A stretch of DNA of 64,000 bases from Nephrocerus scutellatus (lineage: Eukaryota > Arthropoda > Insecta > Diptera > Pipunculidae): contig OX352762.1 in NCBI GenBank assembly GCA_947095585.1, positions 32,340,669 through 32,404,668 on the forward strand, given 5' to 3'. The first letter of the stretch is position 1. Each line of letters begins with the position of its first letter. The translations under genes and the position numbers were made by a program. Positions 21,636 through 33,009 of this stretch are shown here, one piece after another. The notes under the pieces were generated by a model, which was not told the DNA's origin, searched no databases, and was given only the letters and a program-made list of their open reading frames with translations.

Positions 21636-23479
21636 CTAGCTGACCGGACAGACGTCAGCTGTCGTGAGCATTTTACGAACTTGTGAAAAGCTATATATCT
21701 AAATGTCTATGGCGAATTTATAAAATAAAAGTTAGCCAAATCGGTCCAGTCGTTCTCAAAGTTTTTTTTTTTTTTTTAATATATTAACTTCACTTGTCCG
21801 TGGCACGGCAGTCGGTGGGTCGTCTGTCGGTCGGCGGTCGTCTGTCGTGGAATCTTGCGATCAATTTTTAACCCACTTCCCAGAGCCCGATTTTATTTAA
21901 ATTTTGACAACACTTTCTATTAAAATTTGAAGCCCCTCGGGCCCCGGGGTCGGGGGGCTCCCATACAAATATTTAACAAATTTTTCTCCTTCAAATTTCA
22001 TACACATGTGTATCAATGATGGACAACACTTTCTGTAACATTTTTAAAAAAAAATAACCCGATTTTCTTCAAATTTTATAAATGCATGTATCTCCGATAT
22101 ACAACACTTTTTGTAAAAATTTTGGAGACCCCGGGCTCCGGGTTCGTGGGGCCCCATAAAAAAATTTTAAAAAAATTAAACCTATTTTCTTCAAATTTTA
22201 TATACGCGTGTATCTCCGATAGGCAACACTTTTTGTAAAAATTTTGGAGACCCCGGGCCCCGGGTTGGTTGACTTAGGACCAATCATCCTTCAAGGAACC
22301 TCTCTAACGTATTCCAGTGAGGTAAAATACCTCGGTGTCATCCTTGATAACAGAATTAACTGGAATTCTCATATAAAGTCTGCTACTAAACGCGCTACAA
22401 GGGCCTTATGGGCCTGCAGAAGAATTTACGGCAGAACCTGGGGCCTCAATCCTAAGATGATATACTGGATGTATACAATGATAGTGAGACCCATAATCTC
22501 GTACGCGGCCAAAGTTTGGTGGCCCAAGGTACTCGAAAGGACAACGACAAACGAGCTTCAGAAGCTTCAAAGAATTGCCTGTCTAGGTATTATAGGTGCT
22601 ATGCGTACCTGCCCTACGACAGCATTAAAAGCTATCGTATCTTCCTTATGAAGATTTGTAGGGGTGAAAGTACAAATCTTCATTAGGAAGACGGCCGCTA
22701 GATGCGCTATAAAGCTGCAACTAGAATATAAGTATAAACCAGGCGACCTTGAGGGACACCTGACAATTCTCAACTCAATTCCCGAAAGAGACATGTTCTG
22801 CACAATACCTGACGGGTCAGGGAGTACTGTTTCGGCAGGTTATTCGAGGTAGAAATCTTAGACCGTGCAAGCTGGTCTAATGGTGTTCCGACACTAGACG
22901 ATAATGGTCTGGTTTGGTTCACTGATGGATCAAAAATGGAATCTGGAGTTGGTGCTGGTGTCTTTGGACCTAATACAAAGGTTTCGATACCAATGGGAGT
23001 AAGCCCCACGGTCTTCCAGGCCGAACTCCATGCCATAGAGATCTGCGCTAGGATAAACCTCAGTAAAGGCGTTAAGGGCGTGAGAATTTATATCTATTTC
23101 AGATAGCCAGGCAGCACTTAAAGCTCTGTCGTCCAAGTCAATGGACTCGTTAACAGTTTAAAGCTGCTACGATGCATTGCAATCTCTGGCCAGACACAAC
23201 AGGGTTAAGCTCGGTTGGGTACCAGGTCATCGAGGTATTGCAGGCAACGAAGACGCAGATGAACTGGCTTTAAAAATTAGCCCGATTTTCTTCAAATTTT
23301 AACACATACCCATCTTTTATTAGAGAAAAATTGAACAATTTTAATTTTAATTTTTCTTTACTTTAAAACCTATTCTCATACCTACCAAATATACATAAAA
23401 AATTTCATAACAATCGATCGAGCCGTTTCGGAGCAGTTGGAGGACAAACACCGTGACACGAGATTTTTATATATAAAGA
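21636..23479 (-). mobile_element. candidate composite Helitron
   Basis: The left boundary is CTAG followed by ctgaccggacagacgtcagc, the complement of a Helitron 3' hairpin end. The right boundary is gtgacacgagatttttatat then ataaaga, the complement of a TC-start 5' end. Both flanks fit A/T insertion. Inside are a forward 130-bp-unit array (21775-22255), a non-LTR fragment, and resumed array sequence (about 23268-23300). The two ends may belong to different insertions. Confidence 0.4.
22255..23268 (+). pseudogene. non-LTR retrotransposon thumb and RNase H fragment
   Basis: Frame 22244-22651 reads SEVKYLGVILDNRINWNSHI, then ATRALWACRRIYGRTWGLNP and QKLQRIACLGIIGAMRT, the C-terminal part of a reverse transcriptase. 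After a shift, 22910-23266 has an RNase H domain: WFTDGSKM (Asp), a QAELHAIE block (Glu), SDSQAALKAL (Asp) and GHRGIAGNEDAD (Asp). A frameshift splits the RNase H part. Elements with this layout belong to the Loa/I/R1 group. It interrupts a 130-bp-unit array. Confidence 0.75.
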
Positions 23480-24033
23480 TATATATATAGGTTAGCACAA
23501 GATAAGATAAGAAAGTGCACGCGCAACACAAAAGGCAGACTTCGCGACAATTAGCTCATCGCAACAATTGAGTTGTAACTAAATGTAAATGAATGTAAAT
23601 AAAGAAAATGATACTTACGGAAAATAAATTTAAATTTTTTTATTACTTAAAACAAAGAATTCACTAACTTATATACATATACATACAAATAAAGAAGTTC
23701 TAATTTTTATATATTGTTACGAGATTGAGGCATTCTAGAGTTCGTACAGTTGGTACAGTTCCAAATATGAATTGCATTTTTAAGTCATGTACATTAAGAA
23801 TAAAGGTATTATATGTACATATATGCATTAATATAAAAAATTATTTATTTCTCAGGTCTTATAAATATAATTTCAGAATTCGGTAGCGGGTGGCAAATAT
23901 CTAAAAAATAGTACTAAACTAGATTTTTAACTATTTTTATGTAATATAATTAGTTAAAGTATCTGCTCTTATATACATTTTTTTTAAATCATTTATATTA
24001 TTTTTTTAAATGAACTGATGGCGGTACTCCTTA
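23480..24033. other. region without recognised feature
   Basis: Very AT-rich and without a recognised coding frame or repeat. Confidence 0.45.
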
Positions 24034-24415
24034 TACAGGGTGTACAAGAATTCGTGGCACAAACGAAGCAGGGTAATAGCGGAGGTCACTTCCAACAAAA
24101 ATAGCCAAATGAAGTTTTATCGAATTGTTGATGGTTAAAAAGTTATTCCATTTTTAGTATTTTTGGGTAAAATCGCATACGCCGCCACTAAAAAATTAAT
24201 TTAAAAAAAACCAACAGTTCTTTTGTTTATGTTTATTTTTTAATACGATCTGGAAGAGTGTGCCTTTCCAATAAAGTCATTTTAAAAAACTTTTTTATCT
24301 TCTGTCAAATTAAAACAATAGATTTGTGCTGTCTTTTTGTTTCCCAACATTTTTTGATTGATTTTTAAATAACTCTGGCGGAAAAACAATGTACTACAGA
24401 AAGTTGACCGACTAT
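24034..24415. mobile_element. truncated copy of the 3536-4306 MITE
   Basis: It starts tacagggtgtacaagaattc, then cacaaacgaagcagggtaat. The following 380 bp are the reverse complement of the right half of the element at 3536-4306 (acgatctggaagagtgtgcc; cggaaaaacaatgtactac). The opposite terminus is absent. Confidence 0.75.
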
Positions 24416-24589
24416 CAGAAAAATGAGAGATACGTACTTTTGACCTTGCATCACTTTACACACTGTAACCCTTGATCAAGCTACAATATCACTGTTGGTC
24501 TATTTTGATAGAAAACTAAATCTTTAAGGTAAAAAAAATGTAATTATTTTTTAAATTCTTAAAACCATTATAAACGTCGATATAAACGT

Positions 24590-24813
24590 CGTCAAAGTCA
24601 AAAAAAGAAAGGTTTTTTTAAAATTTTATTTTCAAACGCGATTATTTCAAAAAATGTTCTTGGATAATTTTTTTTACAAATGCAGTATTAAAGCCCATTG
24701 AATTTTCTACAACTTCACCCCATAATATTTCTGCAATAGGTCAATAGGAACAGGATTAAAATTGAAAGTTTGTGAAAATTTAATTTTCCTTTCTTTTTTT
24801 GACTTTGACGCTC
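24590..24813. repeat. short inverted repeat
   Basis: The sequence gtcaaagtcaaaaaaagaaa (about 24594-24613) is matched in reverse at about 24789-24808. It could form a hairpin with a loop of about 175 bp. It may be a small MITE, but ends and target duplication are unclear. Confidence 0.4.
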
Positions 24814-24837
24814 CACTCACCGGTGCGAGTTGTATGA

Positions 24838-24935
24838 ACCCCCGACCCGGGTCCTGATCTCTTTCAAATTTTTAGAAAAAGTGTTGTCCATCGGTGATAC
24901 ACATGCATATAAAATTTGAAAAAAATCGGGATTGT
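24838..24935 (-). repeat. 130-bp-unit, single reverse unit
   Basis: One unit: cccgacccgggtcctgatct, gttgtccatcggtgatacac and tgcatataaaatttgaa in reverse orientation. Confidence 0.7.
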
Positions 24936-25099
24936 TGTTATGAAAACATGTGACAGCAGAAAAGTCAAACTAAAAGTTTTTTTTATTGAGATTTTCATAC
25001 AAAAACACCATCCGAATTTCCCAAAATTTCCGACTTTTCCGAGGACTTTCCAAAAACTCTTTCATACAAACCTTGTCCTTATAACTACGAACACAAAAT

Positions 25100-25190
25100 A
25101 ATCAGCCAAATCGGCCGAGCCGTTCTCGAGTGATGATCTTTCAAACATGTGGCAATTAATTTTTATATCTATATCTATATATAAAAGCTA
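25100..25190 (-). mobile_element. Helitron 5'-end-like fragment
   Basis: The block cagccaaatcggccgagccg, then ttctcgagtgatgatc and a TA-rich end (tatatctatatctatatata), is the complement of a typical insect Helitron 5' region. The exact terminus and the other end are not found. Confidence 0.45.
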
Positions 25191-25290
25191 AGCTTTTTTT
25201 GAAGGAAAAATGGATGAAAAATCTTTATTGAATTTTAAATTAAAACTTAAAACTACTTAACTATACTTTAATCTAGTTAAATAAATAATA

Positions 25291-25557
25291 TTCGGCGCGA
25301 TAGACCGTTTCGGTCCAAGGCCTACATTATCGCGATCATTTGTGTTGTGCATATATATTTTTGCACACAAATGGAAGGGACCTACAATTTAATTCCGTAT
25401 CCGAACGGCTAATTGAGAAGCTTTCCGTGACTCGGAACGTTTGTCACCCATTCGCGAGAGGTGGGACACAGTGAAAAATATTTTTGGTGTTACTGGGATT
25501 CGAACCACGAACCCCTGCTTAGTAGCCATGCGCTTTTCCACTGAGCCACGGCGCCCC
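25291..25557 (-). mobile_element. tRNA-derived SINE, copy 3
   Basis: Full-length - strand copy. Box B complement ggattcgaacc is intact near 25497 and the head ends ggcgcccc at 25557. The tail side is aaataaataatattcggcgc, giving an ATT-rich tail. It lies next to a Helitron fragment and a 130-bp-unit terminal block. Confidence 0.85.
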
Positions 25558-25564
25558 CTTTTCT

Positions 25565-26640
25565 AAATTAACCCGGTGCAAACTTGTCACACATATGTCT
25601 CTCTTTTTAGAGAATTTAGATGAAAAATTTTATGGGTTGGTTTTTTTTGGTTTTACATTTTAAGCATTGTGAAATAAGCACATATAATTTTTTTAAAAAA
25701 ATTTTGTATAACGAACCGAACGATCATCAGTCTTGACTGTCAATTTTGATCTACTCAAAACTGAGAAAGTTGTCAGTAGACTGATGGTTTTCATGAAAAA
25801 AAATAAAAACACATTCGAAGCCCAGGAAAAATTCAAAATATTCTCGTTAAAGTATACCCTTTAAATTTTTTGGAAATTAATATATATTTTTGGTTGGTGT
25901 CTGAAGGTACATTGGAAACATTATCAAAGTAACTTACATACTACGAGTATAAGAATTTTATAAGAAGCTGTGACTTTTCATGAACTAGTAGACATATATT
26001 ATCCAAAAAATATTTTGAGATTGGTCTACAAGAATGTTACCAGCGAGATCACACGACCAAGATTCAGACTGTAAGACCAAGACCAGGACTGAAGGACCAT
26101 GTCCAAGACTCATCTTGACAGATCAAAATCGAGATGAAATAAAATTAGTCTTGGTCTTGCGTTTGCTCATCACTACTCTTTAATTTTACTCTTCTCTTTG
26201 ATTCAATGTTTGCTCCTTTCAAGCTTCAGAGCCCTCTTCACATCTTAGGCCCATAGAAGTGGTGTCTCCCACTGCAGTGAAAATATCCAAAAGCGCCAAA
26301 TGTTGTTTCTTTTCTGTAGCGGGAACTGTAAGTGGAGAAGTATATTACTATCTTAATATGGTGTTTTAATCTTATGTACATTATTCTTAACCAATTTAAT
26401 AGAAAACTAATACTGTTTATTGTTTTTCTTTTCTAAAATTTAATGGAAATAAAATACTAAATTATAAACCTTCATTTTTTGTTTTCACATTTTCCCCAGT
26501 GTGCAATTGCACGATGTTTATTTTCCATGCTTATGTTACTGTGTTCCATTATGGGTACGCAAGTACATAACTTATACTTATATTACCATTTCAATTTGTA
26601 TGTTTTTATGTTTCTTACTAACCCGTTATATTTTTTTAAA
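25565..26640. other. 130-bp-unit terminal block followed by unassigned sequence
   Basis: 25565-25655 carries the distal end of the 130-bp-unit family (agagaatttagatgaaaaat, then tgggttgg and poly-T). The remainder to 26640 is AT-rich. A short tandem of gac(c)aagac-like words lies at about 26048-26160. No gene was recognised. Confidence 0.45.
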
Positions 26641-26960
26641 ATTATCCATATTAACTTCACGTGCCCATGTGTAGTCAACTCTTGTGATCAAGTTTTAACC
26701 CACTTCCTAAAGCTCGATATTACTCAAACTTTGAATACATATGTATCTTCGATTACAACACTAACCTTTAACATTTGGAAGGTATCGAGCCCCAGGGCCG
26801 AGGGGCTCACATATAATTTTTTTAAACTAACCCAATTTTATTCAAATTTTCTACACACGTGTATCTCCGATGACAACACTTTTTGTAAAGATTTGGAAGT
26901 GATCGATCACCAGGGCCGAAGGCTCCCATATAATTTTTTAAAAAAATAAACCGATTGCTC
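26640..26960 (+). repeat. 130-bp-unit element, forward
   Basis: The start block ccatattaacttcacgtgcc and gtgatcaagttttaacccac is followed by about two and a half units, ending near cccatataattttttaaaaa. The long coding frame here is only translated repeat. Confidence 0.75.
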
Positions 26961-27299
26961 ATATTCGTGTAACACTATAATCCAAATTTATAAATTACTT
27001 TTTCTTCGTCGCCAAACGTAGTGTTGGTTCCCCATTGAAAAAGTCTCGTTGCGACCTGCAGAACGTATGAAAAAATTCAAGTTTACCGTGCAACGAACAA
27101 ATTTATTATTTTACATGTCTTATTGACTATGATAAAATGTTACCTTGGACTTTATTACGAAAAGCTAAGTTTTCCGAAAAAATTGTGACAACGTATTGCA
27201 ACTGATGTCTTTAAAATCTTGTGTTTTTTTTATATACGGACACGAAGTCTTACCAAAACAAAACGCCACAGAATTTTTATTTTTGATGAATTTTATTGA

Positions 27300-28065
27300 A
27301 TCAAAGTAAAAAATGTTCACCAAAATTTCATTATCAGTTTTCGATTTGGCTACCCTTAGCCGCGATTATGGCCTTCAAACGGGCGACAAAGCTATTGCAT
27401 GCAGCACGAAAGTGGCACTGCGGTATTTTGGCCCATTCCCGGCGAAGCGCTTGCTTGAGATGATCGATACTTTGGTATTTTTTTGTCCCAACCTTGCTCT
27501 TCAAAATACCCCAAACCGAGAAATTTAGCGGATTTGCATCCGGTGAATTTGGTGGCCATTGGGCAGTGGAAATGAACCGCGGAACGTTGTTTCTCAGCCA
27601 ATCTTGATTGACGCGCGCTTTATGACTCGTCGCCGAGTCCTGTTGAGATGTCCATTGGCTCTGCGGCCAAAATGGTTTTGTGCCCAAGGCTTCAACGCTC
27701 CCTCCAACACATGATCCCGATAAATTTGAGGATTTATCTTGATGCCACGGTCCAAAAAAACTAGCGGTGAACGGCTTTCGGCCGTTACAGCGGCCCAAAT
27801 CATCACCATCGGCAGCGCTTGGTTTCGAGTGGCAATCCGTTGGTCCAAATTTTCAGTAGAACGGCCGGGCGCGTAAATCCGGTCGTTTTGCTTGTTCACA
27901 TATTGCTCAATAACGAACGGTGACTTATCGGAGAAAACCAAATTCGGCAAATCGCCACTTTCGTGCAAGCGTAACAACTCCTCTGCTCTTTCCACTCTAA
28001 CTTTTTTTTGAGCATCGGTAAGACCATGCGTTTTGACGTGACAACGTCTCAATACAAGGTATAAG
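27300..28065 (-). pseudogene. DD37D-type mariner transposase, frameshifted
   Basis: Two overlapping - strand frames cover most of the catalytic domain. The upstream frame (28052-27594) has LVFSDKSPFVIEQYVNKQND (first Asp in FSDKS) and ALPMVMIWAAV. The downstream frame (27798-27334) has WTSQQDSATSHKA (second Asp) and SPDANPLNFSVWG. They are joined by a frameshift near 27660. Thirty-seven residues separate the second Asp from the third catalytic position, but that residue is Asn (codon 27523-27525) instead of Asp. The N-terminal DNA-binding part is missing. A fragment at 33890-34260 holds that N-terminal part of what seems the same family. Confidence 0.85.
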
Positions 28066-28109
28066 GGGGTGCATGTTCAAAAAGTAAAATGTTAAAAATG
28101 CAAACAAGT

Positions 28110-28870
28110 TTGCTAACACTGTATTTTGCGTAATCGCTGTGTCACAGAAAAATCAGAGAAAACTTTGCTTGTATATTTCGAAAAATCAGAGAGAAATTCG
28201 CTTAAATTTCTCGAAAAGTCAGCGCAAAATTTGCTAGAATAATCAGAAAAAGGTTTGCTTACTTTTCGAAAAATCATCTTTTTTTTGCAAGACAAAAGAA
28301 ATTCAGAACATAGTGGAGATATAAACCCTTCTGATCAGCTTCGTAGAAGCAGCAAATTTGCAACTAAGCAAATTAATTTGCTATCGCTATATTTTGCGTA
28401 ATTGCTGAATCAGAGAAAAATTTGTTTAAATTTTTCGAGAAATCAGAGAAAAGTTTGCTTAAATTTTTCAAAAATCATGAATATTCTTTTTTCTGCAAAA
28501 CAGAAGAAATTCAGAATATAGTGGAGATAGAAACCTAGTCAAGTCAAGACAAGACCAAGTCGAAAAGTCAGCGCAAAATTTGCTAGAATAATCAGAAAAA
28601 GGTTTGCTTACTTTTCGAAAAATCATCTTTTTTTTGCAAGACAGAAGAAATTCAGAACATACTGGAGATATAAACCCTTCTGATCAGCTTCGTAGAAGCA
28701 GCAAATTTGTAACTAAGCAAATTAATTTGCTATCGCTATGGAAAAATCAGAGAAAAGTTTGCGTACATTTTTCGAGAAATCAGAGAAAAGTTTGCTAAAC
28801 AATTTCTAATAATCAGAGAAAATTTTGCTAAATTTTTCGAAAAATTAGAACAAAAAAAATTTAAATTTTT
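28110..28870. repeat. AT-rich complex repeat with 349-bp direct duplication
   Basis: Many short copies of aaaaatcagagaaaa(g/t)tttgct occur. A 179-bp block at 28212-28390 is repeated almost exactly at 28561-28739 (cagcgcaaaatttgctagaa; ttctgatcagcttcgtagaa), offset by 349 bp. The tcagag and tttgct words resemble parts of the 149-bp satellite at 31560-33003. Confidence 0.75.
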
Positions 28871-28979
28871 AATTTATTTAATTTTTGTATATTTCTTTCT
28901 CCCCGGGTTTCCTGGAATTTAAAATCTTTGATACTTTTTTATTTAAGAATAATAATTCAATAGTGTTTTGAAAAGTTAC

Positions 28980-29056
28980 CTGATACGGGATTTGAACCAT
29001 CATCTTCTGCATATGAAGCGACTTCTTAACCATCTGACCTAAGTACTCTGTATACA
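28980..29056 (-). pseudogene. tRNA-like sequence
   Basis: On the - strand there is a box A-like TTAGGTCAGATGGTTAAG and a box B GGTTCAAATCC (complement of 28988-28998) at tRNA-like spacing. CTTC/GAAG can pair around a 7-base loop between them. Acceptor and T stems do not pair well, so it is a degraded tRNA or the head of an old SINE. Confidence 0.4.
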
Positions 29057-29099
29057 ACCAATGCTAAAATCGGTCTATATTAATTATTAGCAGTTCTTG

Positions 29100-29540
29100 A
29101 TGCCCAAAACAGTTTTGCTCTGATTTAGAGCTGAAATTAAGCAAAATGTTCAGACTAAATTAAATTTTTAAACATTCTGAATTTTAGCAAAAGAGAGTTG
29201 CAAAATCAAAGCTGATTTGTTTGTTTTTATATGTAACGTTTTTGAGTAAACTATTTTGCTCTGATTCAGAGCTGAAATTAAGAAAAACGTTCAGACTAAT
29301 TTAAAAATTTCAAACATTCTGAATTTCAGTAGAGCGAGTTGCAAAAACAGAGCTGATTTTGCTAATTTTTTTTGCTATTTAAATGCAGCGTTTTTGAGTA
29401 AACTACTTTGCTCTGAAATAAAGCAAAACAATTAAACTAAATTAAGTTTTCAGACATTCTGAGTTTTAGCATAGCAAGTTGCAAAATCAGAGCTAATTTT
29501 CCCAAAATTTTCGCTATTTCTATCTAGCATTTTTGACCAA
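29100..29540 (-). repeat. 149-bp satellite, inverted partner array
   Basis: About three units of the satellite found at 31560-33003 lie here in reverse orientation (ttttgctctgatttagagct, ttcagactaaattaa, attctgaattttagca). They are more diverged than the forward array. The two arrays stand about 2 kb apart. Confidence 0.75.
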
Positions 29541-29689
29541 GCTACTCGTTCTTGCCATTTTCAATTTTCCAAATTTTTTATAATCCAAAAATCTACACAG
29601 TTTTTATGAATTTTTCAGAATTTTAAATTTTAGCTACCTAAAATACACGCCTTTTTCGTATTTAAAGAAAACAAGAACTGTCATATTTT

Positions 29690-30420
29690 GGAAGCAGTCG
29701 GACAGATTGTTCAGGGGGCTCCCATACAAATATGGATAATGAGATACCGACCGACTTGATTATTCCAGTTAAATTAAACTCGCACTCAGCTTACGGCAAA
29801 CTTAGTGCCATCTTCTGGCCACGATAAAATGCCTTTTTATTCCCACCCACTTGGCACAGCATACCCGATTTTCTTCAAATTTTATATTCATGTGTCGATG
29901 GACAACACTTTTTGTAAAAATTTCGGGGACCCCGGGGTCGTTAACCTGACATTTTTTTTTAAATTTTACACACATATGTATCTCCGATGAACAAAACGTT
30001 TTGTAAAATTTTTGGAGTAAACGGGCCCTGAGGGGTGCCCATTTAAAAATTAAAAAATTAGCCTGATTTTCTTCAAATTTTAAACACATGATTTCCGATG
30101 GACAAAACTTTTCGTACAATTTTTGGAGTGCCCATATACATTTTTTAAAAATTAGCCCGATTTTCTTCAAATTTTCAATACACGTGTATCTCCAATGTCA
30201 ACACTTCCTATTGAAATTTGGAAGTGATCTCGCCCCAAGGTCAGGGGCTCCCACACAAATTTTATACACCCGCTGACAATAGTTTTTGTAAACGTTTTGA
30301 AGTAAAGGGGCTCCAATATTATCTTTTCCCAAATTAACCCGGTTCAAACTTTGCACACATGTGTATCTCCTTTTAGAGAATTTACATAAACAATTTTAAT
30401 TTTAATGGGTCGTTTTTTTC
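29690..30420 (+). repeat. 130-bp-unit element, forward, degenerate
   Basis: Five or six units (cccgattttcttcaaatttt, tctccgatggacaaaac, ggggtgcccat) end in the distal block tttagagaatttacataaac then aatgggtcg and poly-T near 30420. A non-family stretch (29720-29850) interrupts it. Confidence 0.75.
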
Positions 30421-30429
30421 AAACTTTAA

Positions 30430-30765
30430 TTTAACTTAAGTTGACCCCTCAACTACTTTGATGTTCTTTTTAACCAACTTTCAAGCAACCTAGAGAGCTA
30501 ATTTTTTTATCAACTCAGTGGGCCTTTTCAGAGATTCCGCTTTTGGCGCATGTGGCACGAGTGATATGTGGAAAAGAGATTTTTTCAACTTTTTTAGGAC
30601 CTTTCCAACAAGCTTCCACAAATCCCAGAGAGTTGAAATTTTGTGAGTAGCTTAGTCTCGTAGGGCGTTTCCAAGATCCCTCGTGTGAACACATGTCATC
30701 AGTCTCCTCTGGTGCGTGTGATTCGTGCAATAGTAGTTGTTTCGGCTTCTCTGAAGTCATTTTTA
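30430..30765. repeat. diverged copy related to the 39512-39733 MITE
   Basis: Blocks such as ttttttcaacttttttaggac, cttccacaaatcccagagag and ttgaaattttgtgag are the complement of blocks in the element at 39512-39733 (tttaactctctgggtcgtgt; aaaaggaccccaaaaagtcg). No terminal inverted repeats remain. Confidence 0.5.
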
Positions 30766-31557
30766 TCCAACTATAGAGTTAAAGTTTTGTGCGCGTCTGA
30801 AACGTGTGGCGCAAGTGTCGGTGTATACATACACATTTGTACCAGAAAAACGATTTGTTTTTACATTTACCTGTTTTGTTTTGTTTTTTATTTGACATGA
30901 AAATCTGTCACCGATTGCCCGTTTGGCTGTCAAGTTTTCCATTTGCAAAAAAAAAAAAAGATCTATATATTTCGGCAGATTTATACCTTTTTTATTAGCA
31001 TCAGCAACAGGTTTTTTTGCTTGGCACATGGCTTGACAATTTTTATGTTGCGAAAATTAATATATTTTGTAAATATATTAAAAAACAAACCTGTAAAAAA
31101 ATGCAAACAAACCCAATTCAATTTTGGTGTTCTATTTGCTGCGACAAAGAGTCGACCAACGACAGATGTCACACTGCAAATGAAACGCAACATTTATTTG
31201 TAAATCATTGAACTCGTTTTCCCTCTTGTACCAAGGAAATCTACTTTAGTACGTCCGTTTTACATTTTGTTACTTTGTGTGAATAAAAAAAACGTTTTAA
31301 TTTTATTAACGCATTAATTGCTAATCATCGTCAAATTGTTTCTTCTTTCATTTTCTTTATTATTTCCGAATAAATTAATGCCATTTTCTGGGTGCCACAT
31401 TTTTTGATGTACATCAAAAATTGCGTATTAAGAATATTTTCAAAAATTTCAAGATGGCTGTTACTTAACAAATTTAAACAATGAGGAACAATGAGATAGC
31501 TAGTGGAAAATTAACTAGTTGTACTATTTGGACACATGTGATAAAATTTCAATGTTG
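30766..31557. other. region without recognised feature
   Basis: AT-rich. Overlapping short frames occur on both strands, but none has a domain, signal or homologous block I recognise. Confidence 0.45.
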
Positions 31558-31559
31558 TG

Positions 31560-33003
31560 TTGCTTAATTTCCGCTCTGATTCAGAGCAAAATTGTTTGCT
31601 AAAAAACGCTGGAAAATAGCAAAAATATCTACAAAAATGTTTTCATTTTGCAACTAGCTTTTGCTAAAATTCAGAATGTTTGGAAATTTTTATTAAGTCT
31701 GAACGTGTTGCCTAATTTCAGCTCTGAATCAGAGCAAAATATTTTGCTTAAAACGCTGAAAAATAGCAAAAATATTGGCAAAAATTGTTCTGATTTTGCA
31801 ACCCGCTTTTGCTAAAATTCAGAATTTTTGAAAATTTAAATTAAGTCTGAACGTGTTGCCTAATTTCAGCTCTGAATCAGAGCAAAATAGTTTGCTTAAA
31901 AAACGCTGAAAAATAGCAAAAATATTGGCAAACATTTTTCTGATTTTGCAACCCGCTTTTGCTAAAATTCAGAATTTTTGAAAATTTAAATTTAGTCTGA
32001 ACGTGTTGCCTAATTTCAGCTCTGAATCAGAGCAAAATAGTTTGCTTAAAAAACGCTGAAAAATACCAAAAATATTGAAAAAATTGTTCTGACTTTGCAA
32101 ACCGCTTTTGCTAAAATTCGGAATGTTTGAAAATTTAAATTTAGTCTGAACGCGTTGCCTAATTTCAGCTCTGAATCAGAGCAAAATATTTTGCTTAAAA
32201 CGCTGAAAAATAGCAAAAATATTGGCAAAAATTGTTCTGATTTTGCAACCCGCTTTTGCTAAAATTCAGAATTTTTGAAAATTTAAATTTAGTCTGAACG
32301 TGTTGCCTAATTTCAGCTCTGAATCAGAGCAAAATATTTTGCTTAAAACGCTGAAAAATAGCAAAAATATTGGCAAAAATTGTTCTGATTTTGCAACCCG
32401 CTTTTGCTAAAATTCAGAATTTTTGAAAATTTAAATTTAGTCTGAACGTGTTGCCTAATTTCAGCTCTGAATCAGAGCAAAATAGTTTGCTTAAAAAACG
32501 CTGAAAAATACCAAAAATATTGGCAAAAATTGTTCTGATTTTGCAACCCGCTTTTGCTAAAATTCAGAATTTTTGAAAATTTAAATTTAGTCTGAACGTG
32601 TTGCCTAATTTCAGCTCTGAATCAGAGCAAAATAGTTTGCTTAAAAAACGCTGAAAAATACCAAAAATATTGGCAAAAATTGTTCTGACTTTGCAAACCG
32701 CTTTTGCTAAAATTCGGAATGTTTGAAAATTTAAATTTAGTCTGAACGCGTTGCCTAATTTCAGCTCTGAATCAGAGCAAAATAGTTTGCTTAAAAAAGG
32801 CTGAAAAATAGCAAAAATATTTGCAAAAATTGTTCTGACTTTGCAACCCGCTTTTGCTAAAATTCAGAATGTTTGAAAATTTTTATTTAGTCCGAACGTA
32901 TTGCCTAATTTCAGCTCTGAATCAGAGCAAAATAGTTTGCTTAAAAAGCGCTGAAAAATAGCAAAAATATTGGCAAAAATTATTCTGATTTTGCAACCCA
33001 CTT
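31560..33003 (+). repeat. 149-bp satellite array
   Basis: About nine to ten tandem units occur at 148-150 bp spacing. The cctaatttcagctctgaatc block starts at 31711, 31859, 32009, 32158, 32306, 32454, 32604, 32754 and 32904. Every unit keeps the near-palindrome GCTCTGAATCAGAGC. The same variant unit (gactttgcaaaccgc, then cggaatg and gaacgcg) appears at about 32090-32155 and 32690-32752, four units apart. The array stops abruptly at about 33003. Confidence 0.92.
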
Positions 33004-33009
33004 TTTTGT

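Noticed and set aside
26479..26949. 156-codon frame with hydrophobic start
   Set aside because: Its second half is translated 130-bp-unit repeat and the first half has no recognisable domain or promoter.
28980..29056. Functional tRNA gene
   Set aside because: Box A and box B are present, but the acceptor and T stems do not pair properly.
30685..31211. Several overlapping short frames on both strands
   Set aside because: Low-complexity AT-rich translations with no domain, promoter or conserved block.
31560..33003. CRISPR-like array
   Set aside because: Regular spacing with a palindrome looks similar at first, but the whole 149-bp unit is repeated, without unique spacers, and the genome is eukaryotic.
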